From a virus: 41,113 nucleotides of DNA. The stretch is taken from positions 1 to 41,113 of the IMG/VR virus record IMGVR_UViG_3300044714_000138; one strand, written 5' to 3'. The notes under the pieces are model-generated. The model was not told where the DNA came from. It made no database searches and was given only the letters and a program-made list of their open reading frames with translations. This document shows, one piece after another, positions 20,975-28,660 of the stretch. The translations under genes and the position numbers were made by a program. Position 1 is the stretch's first letter. Each line of letters begins with the position of its first letter.

Positions 20975-21736
20975 TTACAACTCTGCTGCTGCTAATATGC
21001 TTTCGCCAGGTGTAGGTATATCTGTAACAATTGCAGGTATAGAATTAGGTGGCTCCATAAAAATATCCATATCTTCATCATCCTCCTCAAAATTTTTAAT
21101 GCGCTCTATAACATAAGCCAAATCATTATCAATGTATTTCTTATCAAACATGCCCATGGGTGATTTGGCCGCCCTTGTTCCATCATGCTGAGTTAAAAAT
21201 AAATATTTACCATCCTGTATCACCGTATGAAGTAGGACAGTACAAAAACCTTCTGGAATGACTTTGTCATCAAGAAGCTTACCTATGGTCTTAAACTTTG
21301 ATCTTCCATGCTCGTCAATATCTGAATGAGTAAGAATAAAGCAATTTAAATCTCTTCGTAATATTGTTAATGTACTCAGTATTTCCCATGCGTTCTTACC
21401 TATTTTGGTAAACTTTTCAAATCCTCTTTCAGTGGCTTTTCTCATAAACTCATTGCACATCGTATATTGAAAATCATCAATAATTAGCACCTTAATATCG
21501 GGTCTATTATCACTGATCCATAATATTTTTTTCAAAATATCCTCATGGTTGTCACCAGAGGCATAATTACCCCCTCGATTCTCTTTTGTTCCTCTAACAT
21601 AATTCTTCTTAAATCCTTTGAAAGGTAAGGGTTTATCTAGGATATTAATAATAAAGGTCTCTTTAGGGTCAAGATTGCGCAATGACGTGCTTTTCCCAGT
21701 TCCTGTTTCCCCTATGATTAAAGTTAAATTACTCAT
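20975..21736 (-). CDS. Sak4-like recombination ATPase (RecA-fold)
   Basis: 253 aa. Walker A GETGTGKS (residues 9-16), Walker B VLIIDDFQY (83-91), LNCFILTHSD and DDKVIPEGFCTVLL motifs. Size and order match the Sak4 group of phage RecA/RAD51-like annealing ATPases, which work with an SSB. Its C-terminal 40 residues are acidic and proline-rich. It overlaps the csrA gene by 8 bases. The start is the ATG after an AAGGAG-type sequence. Confidence 0.8.
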   Translation of the reverse strand: MSNLTLIIGETGTGKSTSLRNLDPKETFIINILDKPLPFKGFKKNYVRGTKENRGGNYASGDNHEDILKKILWISDNRPDIKVLIIDDFQYTMCNEFMRKATERGFEKFTKIGKNAWEILSTLTILRRDLNCFILTHSDIDEHGRSKFKTIGKLLDDKVIPEGFCTVLLHTVIQDGKYLFLTQHDGTRAAKSPMGMFDKKYIDNDLAYVIERIKNFEEDDEDMDIFMEPPNSIPAIVTDIPTPGESILAAAEL

Positions 21737-21944
21737 TTCCCTTCTCCTGCTTATTTTGCAAAATTATTCGTTGATAAATCTCTTCTCGATGAACCGTTAT
21801 AAATTCCGGAGCATCTATCCCAATCTTTACCTGCCCCCTATCTATTTGTAGAATTTTCAACCTTATGAAGAAATCCTCACTATCAAGATGACTTTTGGGA
21901 TAAATACAGAGTGTTTGCTCAGGTTTTCTTGAAATGACTAACAT
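21729..21944 (-). CDS. csrA: CsrA/RsmA family RNA-binding regulator
   Basis: 71 aa. MLVISRKPEQTLCIY at the start, GQVKIGIDAPEFITVHREEIYQRI in the second half. Conserved features include Leu2/Arg6-like RNA-contact strand and the critical Arg of VHREEI (equivalent to Arg44). An insertion of about eight residues lies in the beta1-beta2 region (YPKSHLDSEDFF) relative to E. coli CsrA. CsrA dimers bind GGA motifs in mRNA leaders. It is expressed with recombination genes from the early operon, so it may reprogramme host translation on infection or regulate phage mRNAs. Confidence 0.9.
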   Translation of the reverse strand: MLVISRKPEQTLCIYPKSHLDSEDFFIRLKILQIDRGQVKIGIDAPEFITVHREEIYQRIILQNKQEKGNE

Positions 21945-21960
21945 AATGAATCTCCTTACT

Positions 21961-22065
21961 TTAGTTTGTTATTAAAATTAAACAGTAATACATAATTGCC
22001 ATAAGGCATAAGCAGCTTGTGATTGTGATTATTTGATTTTTAAACTTATCCTTGTCGTTTTTCAT
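21961..22065 (-). CDS. Micro-protein with one membrane helix
   Basis: 34 aa: a charged start (MKNDKDKFKNQ) then IITITSCLCLMAIMYYCLILI, one membrane helix with three Cys. It starts one base after the stop of the first operon gene. Short, but position and spacing suggest it is translated by reinitiation. No family recognised. Confidence 0.45.
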   Translation of the reverse strand: MKNDKDKFKNQIITITSCLCLMAIMYYCLILITN

Positions 22066-22066
22066 G

Positions 22067-22555
22067 TTAAAACCCCATCCCTAGTCGTTCTGATATGAGA
22101 CCATCGACATGGTTCATAGCTAAGTCACGTTCATATTCGGCGCGAGTAGCCACGATAAGGCTATTAAGATGTTCTCCCCAATACTTTATGGCATTCGCTT
22201 GCATCAAAGAAACAAAGTAGTCTCTGTCACTATTAGATAAGCAGGTCATGAACCTTCCGAGACTGGACATGATCATGTCAGCATCCTTACACTCTACGAG
22301 CCATTCGGTTTGGTCATCCAGTGCCCCTAATAATAAGCCTACCAATTGATTTTTTTCGTTCTCATCGAGCTCATAGAAGGTTAAGCAACGCTCCTCCGCA
22401 ACTAAAAACTCAATGTTATTTTTCAATTTATCGAACTCCTTTTGGCGCCTAGAACATACCGATTGTAAATGAAACATGCCAGGACCTCCATTGTTATCTT
22501 CTGCGAAAATGCTGAACTTTGCAGGTATTGTACGGTAAATGTTGTTAATTGTCAT
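22067..22555 (-). CDS. Hypothetical protein, first gene of the operator-controlled early operon
   Basis: 162 aa with GGAGA before the ATG. Starts MTINNIYRTIPAKFSIFAED, then mostly helical and acidic (FLVAEERCLTFYELDENEKNQ, CKDADMIMSSLGRFMTCL, ATRAEYERDLAMN). No DNA-binding motif or known domain is seen. It is the first product from the strong minus promoter that carries three operators, so it is made very early or upon induction. Confidence 0.65.
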   Translation of the reverse strand: MTINNIYRTIPAKFSIFAEDNNGGPGMFHLQSVCSRRQKEFDKLKNNIEFLVAEERCLTFYELDENEKNQLVGLLLGALDDQTEWLVECKDADMIMSSLGRFMTCLSNSDRDYFVSLMQANAIKYWGEHLNSLIVATRAEYERDLAMNHVDGLISERLGMGF

Positions 22556-22576
22556 GATTGTGTCTCCTGTTGTTTT

Positions 22577-22705
22577 ATCTGTAATATAGATAAATATAAT
22601 CTACGCCACAGATAATGTCAACATCTATTTCATAGATATTTTATAAATTTGACATTATTTCTTTATTTTCTTAGAATCTATCAGGCAGATATCTAAATGA
22701 GAGAT
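22577..22705. promoter_or_regulatory. Five-operator divergent switch region
   Basis: Five 15-bp sites of form ATCT-N7-AGAT lie at 22577-22591, 22599-22613, 22623-22637, 22676-22690 and 22691-22705. The minus promoter is TTGACA (22621-22616), 17 bp, TATATT (22598-22593). The second operator sits in its spacer, the first at its start point and the third just upstream. The plus promoter is TTGACA (22649-22654), 17 bp, TAGAAT (22672-22677). The last two operators cover its -10, leader and ribosome site. One repressor could thus close both directions. Confidence 0.88.
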
Positions 22706-22707
22706 TT

Positions 22708-22923
22708 ATGAATAAAGGTGAGGTAATAAAAGAGGTTCGCCAGCAAATGGGGTTGACTCAAGCGCAATTTGCCTCTTTAGTTGGATGCAAGCAAAATACT
22801 CTATCTCAATATGAGCATGGGTTAGCTAATCCATCAGTAAAAATTGCTAAAGAAATAGTAAAAGCTGCCAAAGTAGAAAAAATAGAAATAAAACTAGAAG
22901 ACCTATTTCCAGACGATAATTAA
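22708..22923 (+). CDS. XRE-family repressor
   Basis: 71 aa. IKEVRQQMGLTQAQFASLVGCKQNTLSQYEHGLANPSVKIAKEIVKAA is a textbook lambda-repressor-like HTH. The C-terminus is short and acidic, with no cleavage domain, so it is not a LexA-type repressor. The ATG follows directly on operator 5, implying autoregulation. It is the likely ligand of the ATCT-N7-AGAT sites and the master switch candidate, either cI-like or Cro-like. Confidence 0.85.
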   Translation: MNKGEVIKEVRQQMGLTQAQFASLVGCKQNTLSQYEHGLANPSVKIAKEIVKAAKVEKIEIKLEDLFPDDN

Positions 22924-22932
22924 GGAAAATTT

Positions 22933-23199
22933 ATGAAGAAAATATTATTATGCATAACATTATTATTATCTGGATGCGTACAACCTGTTCCTCAGCCAAC
23001 TATGGAACAATATTGTGGCGAGAAACTTGGTCTGCAATATGGAACCAAAGAATATGCCAAGTGCGGAATGGTTTATAGCGCTTTACTTGTTGAGATAAAT
23101 AAGTCAAATCAGGAGGCGGCTAATCAGCGTTATGCTATTTGGCAAAATGCCGTAAGTGCATCACAACCTACAAATATTAATGTGCATTATGGTTATTAA
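22933..23199 (+). CDS. Small lipoprotein in the repressor operon
   Basis: 88 aa. Signal peptide MKKILLCITLLLSGC with lipobox LLSGC (Cys 15), then Pro/Gln linker, CGEKLGLQYGTKEYAKCG (Cys pair that may form a disulfide), a helix, and a tail ending VHYGY. It starts 10 bases after the repressor stop. Envelope lipoproteins made with a phage repressor are often superinfection-exclusion factors; that is inference. Confidence 0.65.
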   Translation: MKKILLCITLLLSGCVQPVPQPTMEQYCGEKLGLQYGTKEYAKCGMVYSALLVEINKSNQEAANQRYAIWQNAVSASQPTNINVHYGY

Positions 23200-23219
23200 T
23201 TATAACAAAGGAACCAACC

Positions 23220-23423
23220 ATGACTAACTTAACGCTTTACCTTATATCAGCAACTCAAATCAATATTTGCCTAATGATATTTTTTGTCAGTAAACGTCTG
23301 GGTAAACGTCTGGATATAATAAGAAGCAACACCGAAATGTTGATGATGAGTTCTTTTCTTGGAAATCTAGAGCCAAAAAAGAGAGGAGCTATAATAGTAA
23401 ATGAATATGTAAGTTCTACGTGA
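23220..23423 (+). CDS. Small membrane protein
   Basis: 67 aa, AAAGGA upstream. One membrane helix (LTLYLISATQINICLMIFFV), then a basic, coiled-coil-like segment (RLGKRLDIIRSNTEML) and a mixed tail. Topology suggests a short periplasmic start and cytoplasmic tail. No family recognised. Confidence 0.55.
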   Translation: MTNLTLYLISATQINICLMIFFVSKRLGKRLDIIRSNTEMLMMSSFLGNLEPKKRGAIIVNEYVSST

Positions 23424-23442
23424 AACATCTTGTGAAACACTA

Positions 23443-23721
23443 ATGAAAGAAAAAAATATGAATATTCCCCTTTTTGCCCAAGAACAACAAGATTGGATTT
23501 GTTATAAAATTGACGAATGGTATTTACATTGGAATAACTATATCGTAAATTGCAATATTGAAGATAATTTAGGAGATGCTAAAGAACAGCTTAAGCGCCT
23601 GATCTGTCCCTTGCATCCCTCTTTATCTCCTGGCCGTCAGGAATTAATGAATGCTGCCACTAAATTTCTTGAAGAACAATTAGAAAAGACGCTTGACAGA
23701 ATGCTAGAAGAAAAAATTTAG
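23443..23721 (+). CDS. Hypothetical helical protein
   Basis: 92 aa; the ATG at 23458 (MNIPLFAQEQ) is an equally possible start. Trp/Tyr-rich first half (DWICYKIDEWYLHWNNY) and an acidic, Glu/Leu-rich helical second half (FLEEQLEKTLDRMLEEKI). No family recognised. Its end is followed by an inverted repeat upstream of the next gene. Confidence 0.6.
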   Translation: MKEKNMNIPLFAQEQQDWICYKIDEWYLHWNNYIVNCNIEDNLGDAKEQLKRLICPLHPSLSPGRQELMNAATKFLEEQLEKTLDRMLEEKI

Positions 23722-23736
23722 GGTGCCTTTAATAAT

Positions 23737-23768
23737 ATACTTACAGATGCTATCATATAGGTAAGTAT
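23737..23768. promoter_or_regulatory. Inverted repeat before the RHH-like gene
   Basis: ATACTTAC (23737-23744) and GTAAGTAT (23761-23768) are perfect 8-bp arms with a 16-base centre. They lie 22 bases before the ATG of the RHH-like protein and would suit a dimer or tetramer autorepressor operator. Confidence 0.6.
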
Positions 23769-23789
23769 CTAATGAATCATGGAGGTTTT

Positions 23790-23996
23790 ATGACTGAAGT
23801 TACTCTTCAATTTGATAAACAAGCAAAACAAAATATCGTGAAATTAATGCAACATTATGAAGTTGATTCTTATGCTGCAATAATTAAAAAGGCCCTTGTT
23901 CTTCTTAAAGAAGTATCGGAAGCTGAGGATAATAAATCGGATTTAGTAATAAGAAGCGATGCAGGAAAAAAATTATACATACAAAGGCACAGATAG
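23790..23996 (+). CDS. Ribbon-helix-helix-like protein
   Basis: 68 aa from the ATG at 23790 with a strong GGAGG site; the upstream in-frame ATG at 23772 lacks one. TEVTLQFDKQAKQNIVKLMQHYEVDSYAAIIKKALVLLKEV fits a beta strand plus two helices of RHH antitoxin or repressor proteins. The tail is acidic then basic. The palindrome just upstream supports DNA binding. No toxin partner is evident; the next gene is a membrane protein. Confidence 0.55.
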   Translation: MTEVTLQFDKQAKQNIVKLMQHYEVDSYAAIIKKALVLLKEVSEAEDNKSDLVIRSDAGKKLYIQRHR

Positions 23997-24261
23997 TGTT
24001 GTTGACCTCAGTGATCTTGACGCATCTATTGGAAAAATAGAAAATTCCCTAGAAAAAGGATTTGGCGGCGTAACTGAAACGCAAAAACTATTATTTGCTA
24101 AACAAATACTGTTGGGATTGGGAATATTGTTCTTTGTTGCAATGATGCTATCTTTATTTCCTACCAAAGCCAGTCATTCATTATTGGAGATTTGCAAAAT
24201 TGTCATACCTCCATTAGCGACATTAATTATTGTATTTTATTTTAAAGAAAAGGGAATATAA
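23959..24261 (+). CDS. Membrane protein with two TM helices
   Basis: 100 aa. A soluble N-terminal 50 residues (SDLDASIGKIENSLEKGFGGV), then two membrane helices (ILLGLGILFFVAMMLSLF and IVIPPLATLIIVFYF) and a short Lys-rich tail. It overlaps the RHH-like gene by 38 bases in another frame. A pairing of a small DNA-binding protein and a two-TM protein recalls toxin-antitoxin or exclusion modules, but no family match is claimed. Confidence 0.6.
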   Translation: MQEKNYTYKGTDSVVDLSDLDASIGKIENSLEKGFGGVTETQKLLFAKQILLGLGILFFVAMMLSLFPTKASHSLLEICKIVIPPLATLIIVFYFKEKGI

Positions 24262-24285
24262 TTTAATTAATAAGAAGGAAAAAAT

Positions 24286-24438
24286 ATGAATATTCCGATG
24301 CCTACTCTTTTACTTGTTATATTCCTGATCGGAATGGGTTGTCTTATAGATAATATGCAACATAAACAAGATCTGAAGTATATTAATGCGCAAATAGAAA
24401 AGAAAATTGATAAAATAATGTGCATCAAGAAAACTTAG
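24286..24438 (+). CDS. Micro-protein with one membrane helix
   Basis: 50 aa with GAAGGA before the ATG. MNIPMPTLLLVIFLIGMGCLI is one membrane helix, followed by a charged helix (YINAQIEKKIDKIM). Last gene of the plus-strand operon; its stop is about 70 bases from the convergent end of the late operon. Confidence 0.55.
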   Translation: MNIPMPTLLLVIFLIGMGCLIDNMQHKQDLKYINAQIEKKIDKIMCIKKT

Positions 24439-24506
24439 GGCGACCTTGGAAATACCCTCAAATAATACTTATTTTTTAGACTTATTCTTTTCAAAAACCT
24501 TCTTAT

Positions 24507-24875
24507 TTATTGCTGGGCAATATATTTTTCCACTCTGTATAAAATTTTAGATGCATCCACTTTGACATTGCTTCCTAATATAATTCCTATAAACATTAAG
24601 CATGATGCCCATTTTAATACATTGGTAAAGGTCAATTGAAAGAAGTTAGTAATTAAATTAGAGCGCTTTTCTTTAAGCTGCTCTCGACCTTCAAAATTGT
24701 ATAATCGTTTATTGATATCGTTAAGGGTTTCCCGAAGGTCTCGATGAGATCTAATAACCGTATCTTCAATATGATCAATAGAAGACTTACATTCTCCCAC
24801 TGAGTACGATAACTGCATCACTTCATTTAAAATGGTATCTAAAGAAATATTACCGTACTCAGGAGATTTTATCAT
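24507..24875 (-). CDS. Coiled-coil membrane protein, last late gene
   Basis: 122 aa. A long amphipathic coiled coil (residues about 10-75, GECKSSIDHIEDTVIRSHRDL) is followed by one membrane helix (VLKWASCLMFIGIILGSNV) and a short periplasmic-looking tail. It could be a holin-like, spanin-like or virion-tethering protein. It is the final gene of the late operon, overlapping the upstream basic protein by 4 bases. Confidence 0.6.
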   Translation of the reverse strand: MIKSPEYGNISLDTILNEVMQLSYSVGECKSSIDHIEDTVIRSHRDLRETLNDINKRLYNFEGREQLKEKRSNLITNFFQLTFTNVLKWASCLMFIGIILGSNVKVDASKILYRVEKYIAQQ

Positions 24876-25012
24876 TTTTTCTTTTTCTTCTTATTATCGC
24901 GAGCTTTAGTCAAGGCAATTGCGATTGCCTGATTTTTGGGCTTTCCCGCGTCTATTTCAGTTTTTATATTATCTGAAATGACCTTTTTAGACTTTCCTTT
25001 TTTAAGCGGCAT
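24872..25012 (-). CDS. Small basic phage protein (MPLKKGKS type)
   Basis: 46 aa from the ATG at 25012 (MPLKKGKSKKVISDN), with AGGTG just upstream; the longer open frame to 25081 is unlikely. KTEIDAGKPKNQAIAIALTKARD is the hallmark of a small protein family common in phages of many hosts, function unknown. It ends in six lysines, so nucleic-acid contact or packaging with DNA is possible. Confidence 0.75.
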   Translation of the reverse strand: MPLKKGKSKKVISDNIKTEIDAGKPKNQAIAIALTKARDNKKKKKK

Positions 25013-25208
25013 TTGGCACCTCTGCTGGTGGTTTTGTGGTTTCTTGAGCTTTTTGTTGTTCCTCATGTTGTTGCTTAGCATAATTAGAAAGTTGTTCTAA
25101 TCCTGATTTTACCTCTGTGATAATTTTATCTTCAATATTTCCATGTTTTGCTTCTCTAATGATATGTAAAGCAGATAATGCTAATTGGGATAATGCTAAA
25201 AAGTTCAT
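25002..25208 (-). CDS. Hypothetical small helical protein
   Basis: 68 aa. Hydrophobic start (MNFLALSQLALSALHII), a charged helix (IEDKIITEVKSGLEQL), then Gln/Glu/Pro tail. Overlaps the basic gene by 11 bases. Similar small proteins lie near phage tail-fibre genes; no function is known to me. Confidence 0.6.
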   Translation of the reverse strand: MNFLALSQLALSALHIIREAKHGNIEDKIITEVKSGLEQLSNYAKQQHEEQQKAQETTKPPAEVPNAA

Positions 25209-25226
25209 ATTTTTTCCTAGGGTTAA

Positions 25227-25820
25227 TTAAGATATTAGCTCTTGCAAATTTACAAGAGTTTGTGTGCCACTTCCAGATGTCGTTAATTTATAGTAATAAC
25301 CTGCTGGAACAACAATACTGGCAGAATAGGTACTACTATTTACAGCTTCTGAAAGATTGGCTAATGTAGATATAGTAGTAAACGTAGAATTATCAAGGCT
25401 TATTTGTAGCGCTACTGTTGATGTAGTTAAAAGTGTGTTTGTAAGGGTCACACTACAGCTTAGATAAACATCATTGGTAGTACTGGGTTGTCTAGAGGTA
25501 TTAAAACCAAGAGATGATTGATCAGAATAATTTCTAGTCGTATTAATCTGCCAACCCGCTCCTTGGATAACAAATAATATATTCGAGTCGCTTACAATAT
25601 GCTCCCAAATTAGTGGTGTACTTCCCCAGTTTGTCAATATGAATGTATCATTATTGGATTGATCCCACCAATAGACTAAGAAATTATTGCCAAATGGAAT
25701 TGTATTAATATAAGCATCATCACCAGAATTAGGAGCTCTGGTATCATAAAAATATCCCTGAGATTCACTGAAGGTTGGATCATCTAAATTATTTTTAATA
25801 AATTTGAAATCTAAAGTCAT
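25227..25820 (-). CDS. Tail-associated beta-rich protein
   Basis: 197 aa. Thr/Ser/Asn-rich beta pattern throughout. The C-terminal half, VYLSCSVTLTNTLLTTSTVALQISLDNS followed by a YYYKLTTSGSGT motif, resembles small C-terminal modules of phage fibres. It follows the main fibre gene by 14 bases. Possibly a tip or chaperone; no family is certain. Confidence 0.6.
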   Translation of the reverse strand: MTLDFKFIKNNLDDPTFSESQGYFYDTRAPNSGDDAYINTIPFGNNFLVYWWDQSNNDTFILTNWGSTPLIWEHIVSDSNILFVIQGAGWQINTTRNYSDQSSLGFNTSRQPSTTNDVYLSCSVTLTNTLLTTSTVALQISLDNSTFTTISTLANLSEAVNSSTYSASIVVPAGYYYKLTTSGSGTQTLVNLQELIS

Positions 25821-25834
25821 AAAAATTCTCCTGT

Positions 25835-27790
25835 TTAACCGTTATAATATTCTTCGATAAAAATAAGTGGAGCAGCCCCAGTTCCACCCGCTTCAGAGGT
25901 TGATCCATTTGTTACTGCTCCGCTAGCTCCTCCTCCGGGAAAATAGCCGTTAAGTCCTGGTGCAGTTCCTGACGAGCGCGCTTTTACCATTCCACCGCCT
26001 CCAGGTGAGCCGCCGCCAGTCCCCGAAGAAGGGAGAGAAGCGCTAAGGGATAAACCCAAACCTCCATCTGATCCCGTTATATTTATTAATCCTCCACTAC
26101 CTGTTCCTCCTAATCCTCCTGCTGTAATCGACGCGCTTAAACTTGCGGTTGCACCATTTCCGCCGGCGCCTCCATTAGCAGTTAATGTACCAAATGTGGT
26201 GGCACTCCCCGTGCCTCCATTATTAGCACCAGTAGCACCGGCAGAGCCAGCACTACCTAGACTATAGGCATAACCTCCGGCTGAAGGATTAATTATGATT
26301 GTCTCTACATAAGCACCACCACCGCCACCGCCTGCACCTGCACCGCTGGATACGGCGCCAGCCACACCGCCGCTTCCTCCCCCAGCCCCCCAAATTCTAA
26401 CGCGAATATGCGTGCAGTTTGCAGGAGGTATATAGGTACCAGAGCCAGCAACAAGAGATGTTGTTGTAACTTTCGCGATATTACCAAGGACTGTCGCAGA
26501 TAATGTATTGGAGCTGGCTAGATTTTTAGATCCATCCGTAACTACTAATTCGGATGCTGTTAAATTTGAAACATTTAAATTTCCATTTTTAATGTTAACA
26601 TTACCGCTACCATCGATTAAAATATCCGAGGTACTTGGAAGACCCGTACCATCTCCTCGACCGATAGAAAGAGAATTTGTGGCAATATAAGTGGAAATAA
26701 AAGCGGTATTCGCTGGAACTCCGCCAGTGACCGTATTTTTATTTATCCCAAGTAATAAAACTTCAGTACCAGTCTTACTAACCTGAACTATGAATAGATT
26801 TCCCGCTGCTGGAGAGCTAGGGCTCGTAAACATCGCCAGTACTGCATTCGGTCCGGTTGTTCCTCCGTTTCCTTGAAGCGTTAAAGGGCCACTATTTGTG
26901 GTTGTTCCCACTTGCAAAGAACCGCTAGCCTGAAGTACGCTAGTATTTAGCGTATTTGTGTTGGGGTTAAATGTCCATCCAGTTCCTAAATCAACGGCTT
27001 GATTGCTGTTAGTGCTCGAAGAAACCATTAAAGGATAATATGAAGAATTTGCGCTAGCTTGAGTAGTTGCAACATTAGTTGCATTTGTTGCCGTTGTCGC
27101 TGTAGTTGCATTGCCAGATAAAGCGGCCGTAATTGTTCCCGCAGAAAAATTCCCGCTACTATCTCTCTCAACTAATGTGCTCGCTGTATTTAAATTTGTA
27201 TATGCTAAAGAAACAAGATTTTTACTTGAATCAGTCACAACTGCTTTTGATGCCGTCAGATTTGGAATATTAATTATACCGGCATTGCTAAGGGACATGC
27301 CTACATTCCAGGTGATGTTCGCGCCTGCTGCATATCCTGATGCATAATAAAAATACATAGAAGTTCCTGCGCCTTGTATCCAATAATTTCCCGCGGAGGA
27401 AGAGGATGTATACGTATTATTTCCATTGGTGTATGCATCGAAAAATATACTTCCTGTGTTTGGTTCAAATCCAAACAAGGTTAAAATGGGCCATTGATCT
27501 AATGTAGAATATATATTTATTCCGTTTTTCCAACTTGTTCCCGTTGGAGATTGAATATTTAAAGAAGCTATTCCCTGGAATGCTTGCGATGATGAATTAG
27601 CGGCAATATATAGATTATCATTTGTGTTATCCCAGAAAAGATTCGTGTTATTCTGCTGCACGCCAGTTGAATCGTAAAACAGAACCGAACCAACTGTAGG
27701 AGTAACACTCCGTCCAATTCCTCCATTTAAGGTTGTTAATGGAGATGAGCTATTAATTGGCAATCCAATAAAATTAGTATTTCCACTCAT
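25835..27790 (-). CDS. Tail fibre with glycine-rich adhesin domain
   Basis: 651 aa. An N-terminal module (NFIGLPINSSSPLTTLNGGIG) is shared with the next gene upstream. The middle contains fibre repeats (SGNFSAGTITAALSGNATTATTA). The C-terminal 190 residues, from RVRIWGAGGGSGG on, are about 40% Gly with repeated Gly-Gly loops and end IFIEEYYNG. Such Gly-rich ends fold as polyglycine-II tips in several phage adhesins and decide host range. A block around residues 300-390 is also found in the fibre at 28661. Confidence 0.8.
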   Translation of the reverse strand: MSGNTNFIGLPINSSSPLTTLNGGIGRSVTPTVGSVLFYDSTGVQQNNTNLFWDNTNDNLYIAANSSSQAFQGIASLNIQSPTGTSWKNGINIYSTLDQWPILTLFGFEPNTGSIFFDAYTNGNNTYTSSSSAGNYWIQGAGTSMYFYYASGYAAGANITWNVGMSLSNAGIINIPNLTASKAVVTDSSKNLVSLAYTNLNTASTLVERDSSGNFSAGTITAALSGNATTATTATNATNVATTQASANSSYYPLMVSSSTNSNQAVDLGTGWTFNPNTNTLNTSVLQASGSLQVGTTTNSGPLTLQGNGGTTGPNAVLAMFTSPSSPAAGNLFIVQVSKTGTEVLLLGINKNTVTGGVPANTAFISTYIATNSLSIGRGDGTGLPSTSDILIDGSGNVNIKNGNLNVSNLTASELVVTDGSKNLASSNTLSATVLGNIAKVTTTSLVAGSGTYIPPANCTHIRVRIWGAGGGSGGVAGAVSSGAGAGGGGGGAYVETIIINPSAGGYAYSLGSAGSAGATGANNGGTGSATTFGTLTANGGAGGNGATASLSASITAGGLGGTGSGGLINITGSDGGLGLSLSASLPSSGTGGGSPGGGGMVKARSSGTAPGLNGYFPGGGASGAVTNGSTSEAGGTGAAPLIFIEEYYNG

Positions 27791-27791
27791 A

Positions 27792-28640
27792 TTAATTCCA
27801 AGTCAAAGAGCCTGAGGCAAATAATGTTAATGTTGTATTTGCAGTGCCGCATATTAAATCGGCACAATCTGTAGATTGTCCTGATTGAATAAAGCCTGAA
27901 GTTCCTGAAGTGGTCGTTCCGGTTGATGAACCGCCCCCTGAGGTAAATATAATAGATTGACTTGCGTTTTGAGCGACCTTCCAGCCGCCTGCGCCAGAGC
28001 CTATGATTCTAAATACATGACCCACCGCTATAGTTGTTGGAAGCGTTAAAATGACTTGAGAAGCATTATTTGCAATATAAATATTAATCGGCGCAGTATC
28101 CGTCATGGTTGCCGATGTGCCTGTCACATTTGTTACTGATACTCCATTAGACCCTATCGTTGCTAAAGTACCTGATGTGGGAAATGTGACAGAGGTATTT
28201 GCCGTTAAAGTGCCAGTAAAAGTAAATGCTCCCGAGAAAGCTACATTGCCACCTATTGTAATGGTACTGCTTCCGTTATTTACTCCTGTACCGCCCCATT
28301 GGCCCCCTATTAATGATCCTTGCCATGTTCCGGTGGTAATTGTTCCTACCGATTGTAGGCTCGATAATGTGGTTACCGCGGTATTTACTAATGTGCCACT
28401 TGTAGGCAGAGTAACCGTAGTCGGTGCCGTAGTTGTCAAAGTTAATGCGTTAGCGCCAGAAGTTGAAAAAGCGCCTGCTGTATTTATTGCGCCACCTAAT
28501 GTTATGCTAAAGCTATTACTAACTCCTGAGCCTCCATTTTGCGATGATAAAGGATTAGAAGAATTGATGACCAAACCAATACTGTTAGTTACGCCACCTG
28601 CCAATAAATTTTCTGGTTGAGAAATACTTGCTGATAACAT
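27792..28640 (-). CDS. Tail fibre segment protein
   Basis: 282 aa. The N-terminus (GGVTNSIGLVINSSNPLSSQNGGSG) is the same module as in the downstream fibre. It then repeats SGTLVNTAVTTL and TGTLTANTSVTFPTSGTL-like units, typical of phage tail-fibre shafts, and ends with a beta-sandwich-like domain (HVFRIIGSGAGGWKVAQNASQSIIF). Probably part of a multi-protein fibre. Confidence 0.7.
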   Translation of the reverse strand: MLSASISQPENLLAGGVTNSIGLVINSSNPLSSQNGGSGVSNSFSITLGGAINTAGAFSTSGANALTLTTTAPTTVTLPTSGTLVNTAVTTLSSLQSVGTITTGTWQGSLIGGQWGGTGVNNGSSTITIGGNVAFSGAFTFTGTLTANTSVTFPTSGTLATIGSNGVSVTNVTGTSATMTDTAPINIYIANNASQVILTLPTTIAVGHVFRIIGSGAGGWKVAQNASQSIIFTSGGGSSTGTTTSGTSGFIQSGQSTDCADLICGTANTTLTLFASGSLTWN

Positions 28641-28660
28641 ATAAATTTTTTCCTATAAAA

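Noticed and set aside
24438-24507. Bidirectional terminator between the plus operon and the end of the late operon
   Set aside because: Only a weak AGGG/CCCT stem is seen; the T-rich tract alone is not enough to call it.
28105-28620. Long plus-strand open frame (171 codons) opposite the tail-fibre gene
   Set aside because: It is the antisense of Thr/Gly/Ser-rich fibre codons, has Val/Pro/Lys-biased composition, no ribosome site and no plus-strand neighbours.
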